From Glaciihabitans tibetensis (GTDB lineage: Bacteria; Actinomycetota; Actinomycetes; Actinomycetales; Microbacteriaceae): a DNA stretch of 64,000 nucleotides. The notes under the pieces are model-generated. The model was not told the origin of the DNA, made no database searches, and worked only from the letters and a program-made list of their open reading frames with translations. The position numbers were made by a program, and so were the translations under genes. The stretch lies in NCBI RefSeq assembly GCF_003003265.1, contig NZ_PVTL01000006.1:248001-312000 (forward strand), in the 5' to 3' direction. Numbering within the stretch: position 1 is the stretch's first letter; the number at the start of each line of letters is the position of its first letter. Below are positions 41,419 to 48,265 of this stretch, in pieces.

Positions 41419-41455
41419 TTACGATATCGTAAGTAGGCTACTTTCGATATCGTAA
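41419..41455. promoter_or_regulatory. Paired operators for galT-galK and the DeoR regulator
   Basis: TTACGATATCGTAA (41419-41432) is a perfect 14-bp palindrome; TTTCGATATCGTAA (41442-41455) is a one-base variant. Their centres are 23 bp apart, about two helical turns, with GTAGGCTAC between. They fill the divergent galT / DeoR spacer. Confidence 0.78.
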
Positions 41456-41533
41456 ATAGACGCTGGAGCGGCGAAGCGGGGCGCGCCTGGCGCGCGAGGC
41501 GCAATGCTTCATCAACGGGAGACAGGGCACCGG

Positions 41534-42382
41534 ATGGCACGTGACAGCACCGCGGAACGCCGGGAGAAGCTGGCGGATCTGGTGACCAAGCGCGGATTCC
41601 TGCGGGTCGCCGATGCCAGCGCGATTCTCGGGGTGAGCGAGGTCACGGTTCGGGCCGACCTGACCGCGCTCGAAGCGACCGACCGGGTGCTGCGGGTGCA
41701 CGGGGGCGCGATGCCGGTACACGGCGGCGCGATGCCGGTACCCGGCGCGGGCGTGGGCACCGCGACATCCCACGACCCAAAATCCGACGCGGTGCCTGAG
41801 CCCACCTTCGAGCAGGCTCTGATTCGCGAGACGGAGTCCAAGCGCGCGATCGGCGAAGCAGCCGCCGCCCTCGTCACCAGCGGGCAGAGCGTGATTCTCG
41901 ACGTCGGATCGACCGCGCTGGCCGTGGCGGAGGCGCTGGTGCGGCGTGTTGATCTGGTGGATGTCGCGGTCATCACCAACGGGATCAGCATCGCCCTCGC
42001 GCTCGAGGCGGCGATCCCGCGCTTCACCGTTGTCGTTACCGGCGGCACCCTTCGGCCGCTCCAGCACTCGCTCGTGAACCCGTCGGCCTCCGCGTTCCTC
42101 GAGTCGGTGCACGTCGACATCGCGTTCATCGGGTGCAACGGGATCGACCCGGTGCGCGGGGTCACGAATATCAACTATCCCGAGGCCGAGGTGAAGCGCA
42201 GGATGGTTCAGTCGTCGAGCCGCCAGGTGCTCATCGCCGACGGGAGCAAGCTCGGGCAGGCGCACCTCGGAGTCATTGGGGCGGTGGCGGAGTTCGCGCA
42301 GCTGGTGACGGGCGGGGTGGTGGACGAGGTCATCGTCGACTCGTTGCGGAGCGCCGGCCTTGAGGTTCTGGTCGTGGCCTGA
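41534..42382 (+). CDS. DeoR-family transcriptional regulator of galactose genes
   Basis: A 282-residue DeoR repressor. The HTH (LRVADASAILGVSEVTVRADLTALEA) spans about 18-50, followed by VLRVHGGAM. The sugar-phosphate sensor has SVILDVGSTALAVAEAL, VITNGISIALAL, VTGGTLRPLQHSLV, FIGCNGI and LIADGSKLG. The HGGAMPV segment is duplicated (24-bp tandem) and a Pro/Ala/Thr linker follows, an unusual insert after the HTH. I chose the second ATG (MARDSTAERR); one ten codons earlier is the alternative. Divergent from galTK over two palindromes, hence the likely regulator, possibly sensing galactose-1-P. Confidence 0.92.
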   Translation: MARDSTAERREKLADLVTKRGFLRVADASAILGVSEVTVRADLTALEATDRVLRVHGGAMPVHGGAMPVPGAGVGTATSHDPKSDAVPEPTFEQALIRETESKRAIGEAAAALVTSGQSVILDVGSTALAVAEALVRRVDLVDVAVITNGISIALALEAAIPRFTVVVTGGTLRPLQHSLVNPSASAFLESVHVDIAFIGCNGIDPVRGVTNINYPEAEVKRRMVQSSSRQVLIADGSKLGQAHLGVIGAVAEFAQLVTGGVVDEVIVDSLRSAGLEVLVVA

Positions 42383-42417
42383 TCCTGAGATTTCTCCACA
42401 TCCGCCGGGGAACTCGG

Positions 42418-42423
42418 TAGCCT
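42418..42423 (+). promoter_or_regulatory. -10 box TAGCCT of a probable leaderless gene
   Basis: TAGCCT stands 7 nt before the GTG start of the membrane protein gene; no Shine-Dalgarno sequence is seen. Confidence 0.5.
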
Positions 42424-42430
42424 CGCAGGC

Positions 42431-43180
42431 GTGACCCGCACCTACGACGTACCCGCCGGCTGGCTCGCTCGCTCTGCATCCCGCACCCCGCTGCGCCTGG
42501 TGAACGCGTTCGCCTTCGCTAAGTCGTCTACCCCACCGCCAGACCAGTGGACGCACTTCGCCAAGCTCAGGCCCGTGCCGTGGAAGCTGGTTGGAGCGTT
42601 TGCCCTCATCGCAGCGTTCTGCGTCTGGGGGATTGTCAGCACGCTCATCCAGTTCGCCGAAGAACTCGAGTACGCGATCTTTCCCCTCGTTCTGATGGCC
42701 GCGGGCGCGCTGTTCTTCGGCTGGGCCACAGTAAACTCCGTCGTCTCCTACGGCACGCGAACGGGCTGGCCGCACCTCCACGGGGTGGGCATTGGCGAAT
42801 CGGGCATCGCGTTTCGCCTCACCGGTGGCGATGCGGACGTGCCATGGGACGCCGTCACCTCGATCAGGGCGACATTCACGAACGAGGACAACCCCCGAAA
42901 GGCGAACATCCCGGTCTTGCGCGTGGAGTACGCCGGTTCGCGGGTTGACCTGAACACCCAGATCCTCGGGGCATCTCCGATCGTGACCTACTGGGCGCTC
43001 ATCTACTACTGGATGACAAAGGAAAGCCGTGGCGAACTGGGAACGACAGTCGCGCAAGAGCGGATGGACGGTTGGCTCACGCAGGTCACCGCAACCGCAG
43101 CGCCACGAGGTCTGGCAGCGCCCGAAGGCCCGGCAGCGCCCGGGACCCCAGGTGCGACTCTGGCCGAGCCGAGCCAATAG
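42431..43180 (+). CDS. Two-helix membrane protein with cytoplasmic PH-like domain, unknown function
   Basis: A 249-residue protein I do not recognise. Two hydrophobic segments at about 54-76 and 82-106 precede a beta-rich part with GVGIGESGIAFRL, VPWDAVTSIRATFTNEDNPRK and VLRVEYAGSRVDLNTQILGASP. The pattern of hairpin helices followed by a strand-rich module recalls bacterial PH-domain membrane proteins. The C-terminus is an Ala/Pro-rich tail made of near repeats (LAAPEGPAAPG). GTG start, leaderless by its -10 spacing. Confidence 0.72.
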   Translation: MTRTYDVPAGWLARSASRTPLRLVNAFAFAKSSTPPPDQWTHFAKLRPVPWKLVGAFALIAAFCVWGIVSTLIQFAEELEYAIFPLVLMAAGALFFGWATVNSVVSYGTRTGWPHLHGVGIGESGIAFRLTGGDADVPWDAVTSIRATFTNEDNPRKANIPVLRVEYAGSRVDLNTQILGASPIVTYWALIYYWMTKESRGELGTTVAQERMDGWLTQVTATAAPRGLAAPEGPAAPGTPGATLAEPSQ

Positions 43181-43183
43181 GCT
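43178..43183 (+). promoter_or_regulatory. -10 box TAGGCT of the aldose epimerase gene
   Basis: TAGGCT overlaps the stop codon of the preceding gene and lies 6 nt (TGCGGC) before the ATG, implying a leaderless transcript starting independently of the upstream gene. Confidence 0.55.
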
Positions 43184-43189
43184 TGCGGC

Positions 43190-44155
43190 ATGCGTGCTTC
43201 CACTGGTGAACAGTTCGTCCTGACCCGCTCAACGCCGTTCGGCCCGGCCGAGGCGATCATCACGGAGGTGGCGGCCTCGATCCGCACCCTCCGCATCAAC
43301 GGCGTAGACCTCACCCAGCCGTACCCGGAACATGTGCCTCCGCCCTTCGGATGCGGCATCGTTCTCGTGCCGTGGCCGAACCGGATCGAAGATGGCCTCT
43401 GGCAGCACGACGGTCAGCCCCAGCAGCTGGTGCTGTCTGAACCGAAACTGCACAACGCGATCCACGGCCTGCTCGTGCACACCGCCTATTGGATGGTGAG
43501 CCGCACCGACGATTCGGTCACGCTTGCCGCGTCGGTGTTTCCCGAGCGCGGCTACCCCTTCGCCCTCGAGACACAGGTCACCTACCAGCTCGTCGACGAT
43601 GGCCTGACGGTCACCCATGAGATTCGCAACGAGGGCGCGACTCCCGCTCCCGCCGCGATCGGCACCCATCCGTTCTTCCAGATCGGCGATGTGCCCACGA
43701 AAGACCTCACCCTGACGGTGCACGCGGCCTCACGGTTTCCGGTCGACGAGCGCCTGAACGTCAGCGCGGAAGTGCCGGTCGAGGGACGTTTCGATCTGCG
43801 TGCCGGCCAGAAGGTCGAAACCCTGAAGTTGGATGACGCCTTCGGAGACGTCACACCCATCGACCAGGTCACCGCAACGCTCACTGCACCAGACGGCCGC
43901 ACGGTGTCACTCTGGCAGGACGAGAACTTTCCGTATGTACAGGTCTTCACCACGCCGAACTTTCCCGTTGGCGACAACCTCACGGTAATGAACGCCCTGG
44001 AACCGGACACCACCCCGCCCGAGTCGCGCACCCTCGCCATCGCGATCGAGCCGATGACAGCGCCCGCGGACGCGTTCAACTCCGGCCAGTCGCTTCGCTG
44101 GATAGAACCTGAGCAAACCTGGACTGCCAGCTGGGGGATTCGCTACACGGTCTAG
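43190..44155 (+). CDS. Aldose 1-epimerase family protein (galactose mutarotase-like)
   Basis: A 321-residue mutarotase-fold protein. Conserved blocks are the substrate-site arginine segment LVPWPNRIEDGLW, LHNAIHGLLVHTAYW (first His), AIGTHPFFQIGD (second His) and LDDAFGD. The C-terminal Glu region reads TMNALEPDTTPPES in outline. It converts beta- to alpha-galactose, the form used by GalK, which fits galTK 2 kb away. The subfamily is the GalM/LacX-like one with sugar specificity not proven. Confidence 0.9.
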   Translation: MRASTGEQFVLTRSTPFGPAEAIITEVAASIRTLRINGVDLTQPYPEHVPPPFGCGIVLVPWPNRIEDGLWQHDGQPQQLVLSEPKLHNAIHGLLVHTAYWMVSRTDDSVTLAASVFPERGYPFALETQVTYQLVDDGLTVTHEIRNEGATPAPAAIGTHPFFQIGDVPTKDLTLTVHAASRFPVDERLNVSAEVPVEGRFDLRAGQKVETLKLDDAFGDVTPIDQVTATLTAPDGRTVSLWQDENFPYVQVFTTPNFPVGDNLTVMNALEPDTTPPESRTLAIAIEPMTAPADAFNSGQSLRWIEPEQTWTASWGIRYTV

Positions 44156-44175
44156 GCAGGCGCGGCGACGCCGAC

Positions 44176-44181
44176 CATAAT
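44176..44181 (+). promoter_or_regulatory. -10 box CATAAT of a probable leaderless gene
   Basis: CATAAT stands 6 nt (TGCGGA) before the ATG of the 156-residue protein gene; no Shine-Dalgarno sequence is visible. Confidence 0.55.
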
Positions 44182-44187
44182 TGCGGA

Positions 44188-44658
44188 ATGAGTACGACCG
44201 CCGCAACAACGATCTCTCCCGAGCTGGCCCGGGCGCTGCGCGATTCTGGCCTGGTGTGGCATCCCGCGGTCGGCGACGCGTTCTCCATCGACCGGCTCGA
44301 GGTCGACGCCGACGTCTTCATCCTGAGCGACATGACCGTGGAAGCGCACCAATACTCCACCGGCACCGTCCTCGGATTCAACGGCACGACCGAGTGGGCG
44401 CTCGACTCGGTTTCCCTCGAGGACACCCTGTGGCTGCCGCGCGAGGACCAGCTGCGCACCCTCCTGCGCCGCTGCTTCCGCAGCCTTGAGGTGCTGCCCG
44501 GCGGTGGATTCCGGGTGTCCACGATCTTCAGCGACCTGCCGCAGAGCTTCGAGGCGCGCACCGCCGTCGACGCCTACGCGAAGGCGCTGCTCCTGTTCAT
44601 CGACGAGTCCATCGGCGACCCGTTTCCCGACCTGGAGCACGAGCTGCCCCGCATCTGA
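44188..44658 (+). CDS. Conserved actinobacterial protein of unknown function
   Basis: A 156-residue soluble protein. Visible features are ISPELARALRDSGLVWHPAVGD near the N-terminus, VFILSDMTVEAH, GFNGTTEWALDSVSLEDTLWLPREDQLRTLL and a C-terminal helix AYAKALLLFIDE. I recall similar proteins in other Microbacteriaceae, some loosely labelled pilus assembly protein, but no motif here supports that. Leaderless -10 box. Its last six codons and stop are tandemly copied. Confidence 0.72.
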   Translation: MSTTAATTISPELARALRDSGLVWHPAVGDAFSIDRLEVDADVFILSDMTVEAHQYSTGTVLGFNGTTEWALDSVSLEDTLWLPREDQLRTLLRRCFRSLEVLPGGGFRVSTIFSDLPQSFEARTAVDAYAKALLLFIDESIGDPFPDLEHELPRI

Positions 44659-44694
44659 CGAGCTGCCCCTGATCTGACGAGCTGCCCCTGACGT
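44641..44694. repeat. Three 19-bp units at a stop codon
   Basis: GAGCTGCCCCTGATCTGAC is repeated almost three times; the stop TGA of the 156-residue protein lies in the first unit and is copied in the second. Confidence 0.9.
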
Positions 44695-44806
44695 CGAGCG
44701 CCTCGCACCGCGGTCGCCCGTGCGCACTGCAGCCCGCCGCCCGCGCCTCGTCCGTTACAGTGTGAACGCTGCCGCTCGAAAGACGCTGCTGCTCGAAAGG
44801 AACCTT

Positions 44807-45379
44807 GTGCCTGCTCTGGATACTCTGAAGCTCCCCGCCCGCCGCGACGTGAAGGGCCTCGGTACGGTACTGACGGAGATCGAGGCGCCCACCCCGATGC
44901 GAGCGACGTTCGTAGAGGACCGCTACGGCACCTTCGTGGTGGTCGGCGACGCCGTGCTGTCCGCGTCCGCGCGCACCCTCACCATGGCGGGCCGGTTCAT
45001 CGAACAAGGCATGAAGCCCGACCGCACTCTGCGCCTGCTCGCCCCGGTCACTCCGGACTCCTCGACGGCCGATGACGTCGTCATCCCCGCCTCCGACACC
45101 GCCGAACTGCGCGCGACCGTCGCGGCGGTGCACCACGGTGATCTCGTGCGCGCGGGGTTCCACGTTCGTGCGTACGGCAGCTTCACGATTACCGGCATGG
45201 CCGTATGGTCGGATGTCGCTGGCGCCTTCCTGGTCGGAGGCTGGTACGTCTCCGGCGCCCAAGAACAACCCGCGCCCCTGCTAGAGAGCCTGGCGATCCT
45301 CGCTACCGCCGCCGAGCACGGCGCCCCGGTGCCACCCCGCATCACCGGCACGCTCGGCGAGGACGACCTCGGCGCGTAG
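44807..45379 (+). CDS. Hypothetical protein, beta-rich, two similar halves
   Basis: A 190-residue protein without a recognised family. I chose GTG (MPALDTLKLPARRD) because AAAGGA precedes it by 4 nt; the longer frame passes through a promoter-like TACAGT and a 17-bp duplication of the SD region (CTGCTGCTCGAAAG). The two halves each contain a GRFIEQGM / GGWYVSGA strand-turn with an ATF or AVWSDVAGAFLV core, which suggests an internal duplication. No membrane segment or signal peptide. Confidence 0.65.
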   Translation: MPALDTLKLPARRDVKGLGTVLTEIEAPTPMRATFVEDRYGTFVVVGDAVLSASARTLTMAGRFIEQGMKPDRTLRLLAPVTPDSSTADDVVIPASDTAELRATVAAVHHGDLVRAGFHVRAYGSFTITGMAVWSDVAGAFLVGGWYVSGAQEQPAPLLESLAILATAAEHGAPVPPRITGTLGEDDLGA

Positions 45380-45455
45380 CCGGCGCGTTGCTTCGGTCGA
45401 GCCGGTCGAGCGCTAGCCCGACTGCTAGCCCGAGCCAGAGCGTGGCCATGGAACG

Positions 45456-45625
45456 GGCACTCGACGACCAAGCCTCATCGACCGGACAGCTATCGACCCT
45501 CGACGGGGAAAACGCTCGCTGGCCGGACAGCAATCGACCCGTTCCGCGAGAAAAAGCGACGGGAGCGCCCACTCGACGGGGTGTTTCGACCCGGAGCGGC
45601 GCGAACTGCCCGGTCGACGAATCCA
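45456..45625. repeat. Degenerate GGTCGATnGCTGTCCGG repeat region
   Basis: Within a 477-bp gene-free gap, CTCGACGGGG occurs twice, CCGGACAGCWATCGACC twice, and TCGACCGG recurs in inverted form as CGGTCGACGA. No open frame here looks coding. Confidence 0.6.
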
Positions 45626-45628
45626 GGG

Positions 45629-45673
45629 AGCCCCTCACCTCAGTCACGACTTGGCAGGAAGAGGTGAGGGGCT
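45629..45673 (+). terminator. Long-loop stem in the 45.6-kb gap
   Basis: AGCCCCTCACCTC pairs perfectly with GAGGTGAGGGGCT (13 bp) around a 19-nt loop, with no U-tract. It may be a weak terminator or part of the structured region that follows. Confidence 0.4.
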
Positions 45674-45690
45674 TACTGCTGACTTTCCAG

Positions 45691-45778
45691 CCGAGGCCGG
45701 AATGAAGGAACCCCCAGCTGCAGCGGTGAACGCCGTGACCAGGGGCGATGAAACACCCGGGGCGACGATAACACGAAG
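45691..45778 (+). promoter_or_regulatory. Possible degenerate ydaO/yuaA (c-di-AMP) riboswitch without a gene
   Basis: The order AAGGAACCCCCAGC, GCAGCGGTGAACGCC, CCAGGGGCGA, CACCCGG, GCGACGATAACACG parallels the c-di-AMP riboswitch landmarks (GGGGACCC, GGGGTGAATC, AGGGCGA, CCCG, GTCAGCTAACC). The last landmark is damaged. No plus-strand gene follows within 800 bp, so if real it is a relic. AT-rich DNA with GAGAAAAAATC follows. Confidence 0.3.
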
Positions 45779-45856
45779 TTGAGAAAAAATCTAGGTTTGT
45801 AGCACGTATCGCCCCTGATATTCCGCTTCGCATGGTTCCGGGTTCACTATTGCAGG

Positions 45857-46447
45857 CTATCCCAGAGTCGATATCTCGTCACTTGTATCGCGCGACGTTT
45901 CGAGTAGGGCCACGATCGCGTGGGTCGAATCGAGCTGTCCGAGAGCCGGGAACACCCGCTCGACGCTGCCCGTGTGGGCTTCGAGGCGCGGATCGGTGAT
46001 CGCATCGACGGCCACCACCACGCTGTACCCGAGGTCGTAGGCCTGGCGGGCAGTGGACTCGATCCCGAAGCTCGTTGCGATGCCGGCGAGCACCACCTGC
46101 GTGACGCCGAGGGCTCGCAGGTGCATGTCGAGATCGGTGCCGGCGAAGGCGCTCCAGGTGGCGCGCGAGACCGTGAGGTCGGAGGGTTGCTGGTCGAGTG
46201 CGGGCAGCATCGCGCTCCATTCGGCCGGGAACGCGCGAGCGCCGGCGCCGTACTGGGTCTGGCCGGCCGGCGTTCCCGTGACGTTCGCCAGCACAACGGG
46301 CAGTCCGCGCTCGCGGAATGCGGCGAGCAACTCGACGTTGCGTGCGACGACATCCGCAATGGGGTGGGCCGTCGGGTTGGCCGCGGTTCCCGCCTGCAGG
46401 TCAACAACAATCAGGGCAACGGTCGGGTCGAGGTTGGTGATAGGCAC
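45857..46447 (-). CDS. Isochorismatase-superfamily hydrolase, catalytic Cys absent
   Basis: A 196-residue alpha/beta hydrolase of the isochorismatase superfamily. The catalytic Asp is in ALIVVDLQAGT and the Lys position falls near VSRATWSAF. The nucleophile loop reads LAGIATSFGIESTARQAYDLGY, with Gly where nicotinamidase-like members have Cys. EntB/PhzD-type isochorismatases also lack this Cys. I chose GTG (MPITNLDP), 6 nt after GAGGAGA. It is divergent from a TetR gene over a long dyad, which likely represses it. Confidence 0.88.
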   Translation of the reverse strand: MPITNLDPTVALIVVDLQAGTAANPTAHPIADVVARNVELLAAFRERGLPVVLANVTGTPAGQTQYGAGARAFPAEWSAMLPALDQQPSDLTVSRATWSAFAGTDLDMHLRALGVTQVVLAGIATSFGIESTARQAYDLGYSVVVAVDAITDPRLEAHTGSVERVFPALGQLDSTHAIVALLETSRDTSDEISTLG

Positions 46448-46524
46448 AGTGGTTCTCCTCTTGCGTAGTGGGATGTCGGGTCGAGCACTCACGGCCGGCT
46501 GTCGGGTGGAGCACTCAGATCGTC

Positions 46525-46560
46525 GTGATACGGAGTCTCATCTGTGAGATAGCGTATCAC
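46525..46560. promoter_or_regulatory. 36-bp nested palindromic operator for the TetR regulator
   Basis: Outer arms GTGATACG (46525-46532) and CGTATCAC (46553-46560) are perfect. Inside them TCTCA and TGAGA form a second dyad. The site lies midway between the divergent starts of the isochorismatase-like gene and the TetR gene. Confidence 0.75.
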
Positions 46561-46578
46561 TGGCTAGACTCAAACATC

Positions 46579-47175
46579 ATGGATGTCGGCGTTCGAGAAC
46601 TCACCCGGGACGCGGTGCGCGCGCGGCTCGCGGAGTCGATCTACGACTGCTTTCTCGAGAACGGCTTCGACGGCACCACGGTCGAAGAGGCGGCCAAGGC
46701 GGCGGGGATCTCCCGAGCAACCTTCTTCCGCTACTTCCCGTCCAAGGAAGACGCCGTGATCGTGGCTATGCAGTCGACCCAGCTCGACTACGCGAGCCTG
46801 CTGCGCACTTTCGATCTGACAAACGCGGAGCCGATCTGGACGCATCTGCGTCGCGCCTTCGAACCGGCGGTGCTGGTGGCGGAGGCCGAGGCCGACCCGA
46901 CACGACTGCGCGCCAAGGTGAATCTCATCAGCTCGATACCGTCGCTCCGTGCGCACCTCGGCGAGCGGCGCCTGCTCCAGGAGGAGTTGCTCGCCGCTGC
47001 CCTGGTGGAAAAGATCAGCGACCCGCTCACCGCCAAGGTCCTCGTCGCCGCGGCTTTGTCGGCGTTCGATGTCGCCTGGCGCGAATGGGCGGAGCTGCCC
47101 GACACGTCGTTCCGCGAGCTGCTCGACGGGATCTTCGTCCGGCTGTCGGACCCCGCCATTGGGCACAGCCGGTGA
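46579..47175 (+). CDS. TetR-family transcriptional regulator
   Basis: A 198-residue TetR regulator. The HTH lies at about 15-60 (AESIYDCFLENGFDGTTVEEAAKAAGISRATFFRYFPSK). The C-terminal part is helical with the ligand pocket. TAGACT lies 8 nt before the ATG, so the mRNA is almost leaderless. The palindrome upstream and the divergent isochorismatase-like gene make that gene its likely target. The TGA stop overlaps the GTG of the TupA-like gene. Confidence 0.92.
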   Translation: MDVGVRELTRDAVRARLAESIYDCFLENGFDGTTVEEAAKAAGISRATFFRYFPSKEDAVIVAMQSTQLDYASLLRTFDLTNAEPIWTHLRRAFEPAVLVAEAEADPTRLRAKVNLISSIPSLRAHLGERRLLQEELLAAALVEKISDPLTAKVLVAAALSAFDVAWREWAELPDTSFRELLDGIFVRLSDPAIGHSR

Positions 47176-48173
47176 CGGCAGAAGAAGTGTCAGAAGCGCG
47201 CGGGCCAGAAGCGAGCGAGCCAGAAGCGACGGTGCCGGACGCGAGCGTGCCCGTAGCCAGCCCCGCGCCGGCGAGCCCGCCAAACTCCAGGCCGGTCTGG
47301 CGGGAGCGCAGCAGGCTGGTGCGCGCGTGGCGGCTGTTCGTGACGCGCCGCCCGCGCACCTTCACCGAGAAGGTGCGCTACAAGATGTTGCGGGACCGTC
47401 GTCCCTTGGTCATCACCTTTGCTGACAAGGCGGCGGTGCGTGAGTACGTGACATCCACCATCGGCGCCCAATATTTGCCCGTTGCCTACGCGATCACGGC
47501 CGACCCCCGCGATCTGCTCACGCTCGACCTGCCGGAGGCGTACGTCGTGAAGCCTACGCACGGCAGCGGGGTTGCGGTTGTCGTGTCCCCGCGGGCGTCG
47601 CCGGATGCCACGTTGCCGACCGACCCCGGGAGCTGGGTATACCGCCACGTACTTCCTGCGGCGGTTGATCGCACTCATCTCGCGTGGCTTGCAGAGGGCT
47701 GGATCGCGCAGCTGTACGGCCAGGGGCCGAACCGAGAGTGGGCGTACGGGCACGTGCCGCGGCAGGTCATCGTGGAGGAGCTGCTGACCGGTGAAGACGG
47801 CGGTATCCCCGATGACCTCAAGTTCTTCGTGTTCCACGGGTCCTGCCGCTACATCGAAGTCGACGCCGGCCGGTTCGGCCAGCGGACCCAGGACTTCTTC
47901 GACCGGGACTGGAACCACCTCGCGCTCAGCGGCGGACCGGCCTGGGCAGACCCGTCGCACCCCCGGCCCGCGGGCCTGGACGCGATGATCGCGCTCGCGG
48001 AGCGTCTCGCCGCAGAAACCGATTTCGTGCGGGTCGACCTCTACAACCTGCCCGACCGGGTGGTGTTCGGCGAACTCACCAGCTACCCCGCGGGCGGCAC
48101 CAGTCCGTTCGAGCCGCGGCGGTTCAACGCGGAGTTCGGCGCCCACTGGAGCGTGCCGAAGCGGTATCGGTGA
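47172..48173 (+). CDS. TupA-like ATP-grasp protein
   Basis: A 333-residue member of the TupA-like ATPgrasp family, found in polysaccharide and teichuronopeptide gene clusters. Blocks: RRPRTFTEKVRYKMLRDRRPLV, ADKAAVREYVTSTIGAQYLP, YVVKPTHGSGVAVVV (ATP-grasp Lys), VIVEELL, DDLKFFVFHG, FVRVDLYNLPDRVVFGELTSYPAGG (metal-binding Glu/Asp). The N-terminal ~40 residues are Glu/Pro/Ala-rich from short tandem repeats. GTG start coupled to tetR. It may ligate amino acids or peptides to a surface glycan; glycosyltransferase genes follow in the opposite direction. Confidence 0.85.
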   Translation: MTAEEVSEARGPEASEPEATVPDASVPVASPAPASPPNSRPVWRERSRLVRAWRLFVTRRPRTFTEKVRYKMLRDRRPLVITFADKAAVREYVTSTIGAQYLPVAYAITADPRDLLTLDLPEAYVVKPTHGSGVAVVVSPRASPDATLPTDPGSWVYRHVLPAAVDRTHLAWLAEGWIAQLYGQGPNREWAYGHVPRQVIVEELLTGEDGGIPDDLKFFVFHGSCRYIEVDAGRFGQRTQDFFDRDWNHLALSGGPAWADPSHPRPAGLDAMIALAERLAAETDFVRVDLYNLPDRVVFGELTSYPAGGTSPFEPRRFNAEFGAHWSVPKRYR

Positions 48174-48265
48174 CCGGGCGCGGCCGAACCGACGGGGCAC
48201 CGGCGCCTTGGCGCTCGCCGCAGAGGTGGCTCGTTGCCGTCACCGAGTAGGCCGACGCAGACCGC

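Noticed and set aside
45455-45710. A plus-strand small open frame in the 45.4-kb gap
   Set aside because: It runs through repeats and a hairpin, lacks an SD or promoter spacing, and has no coding-like composition.
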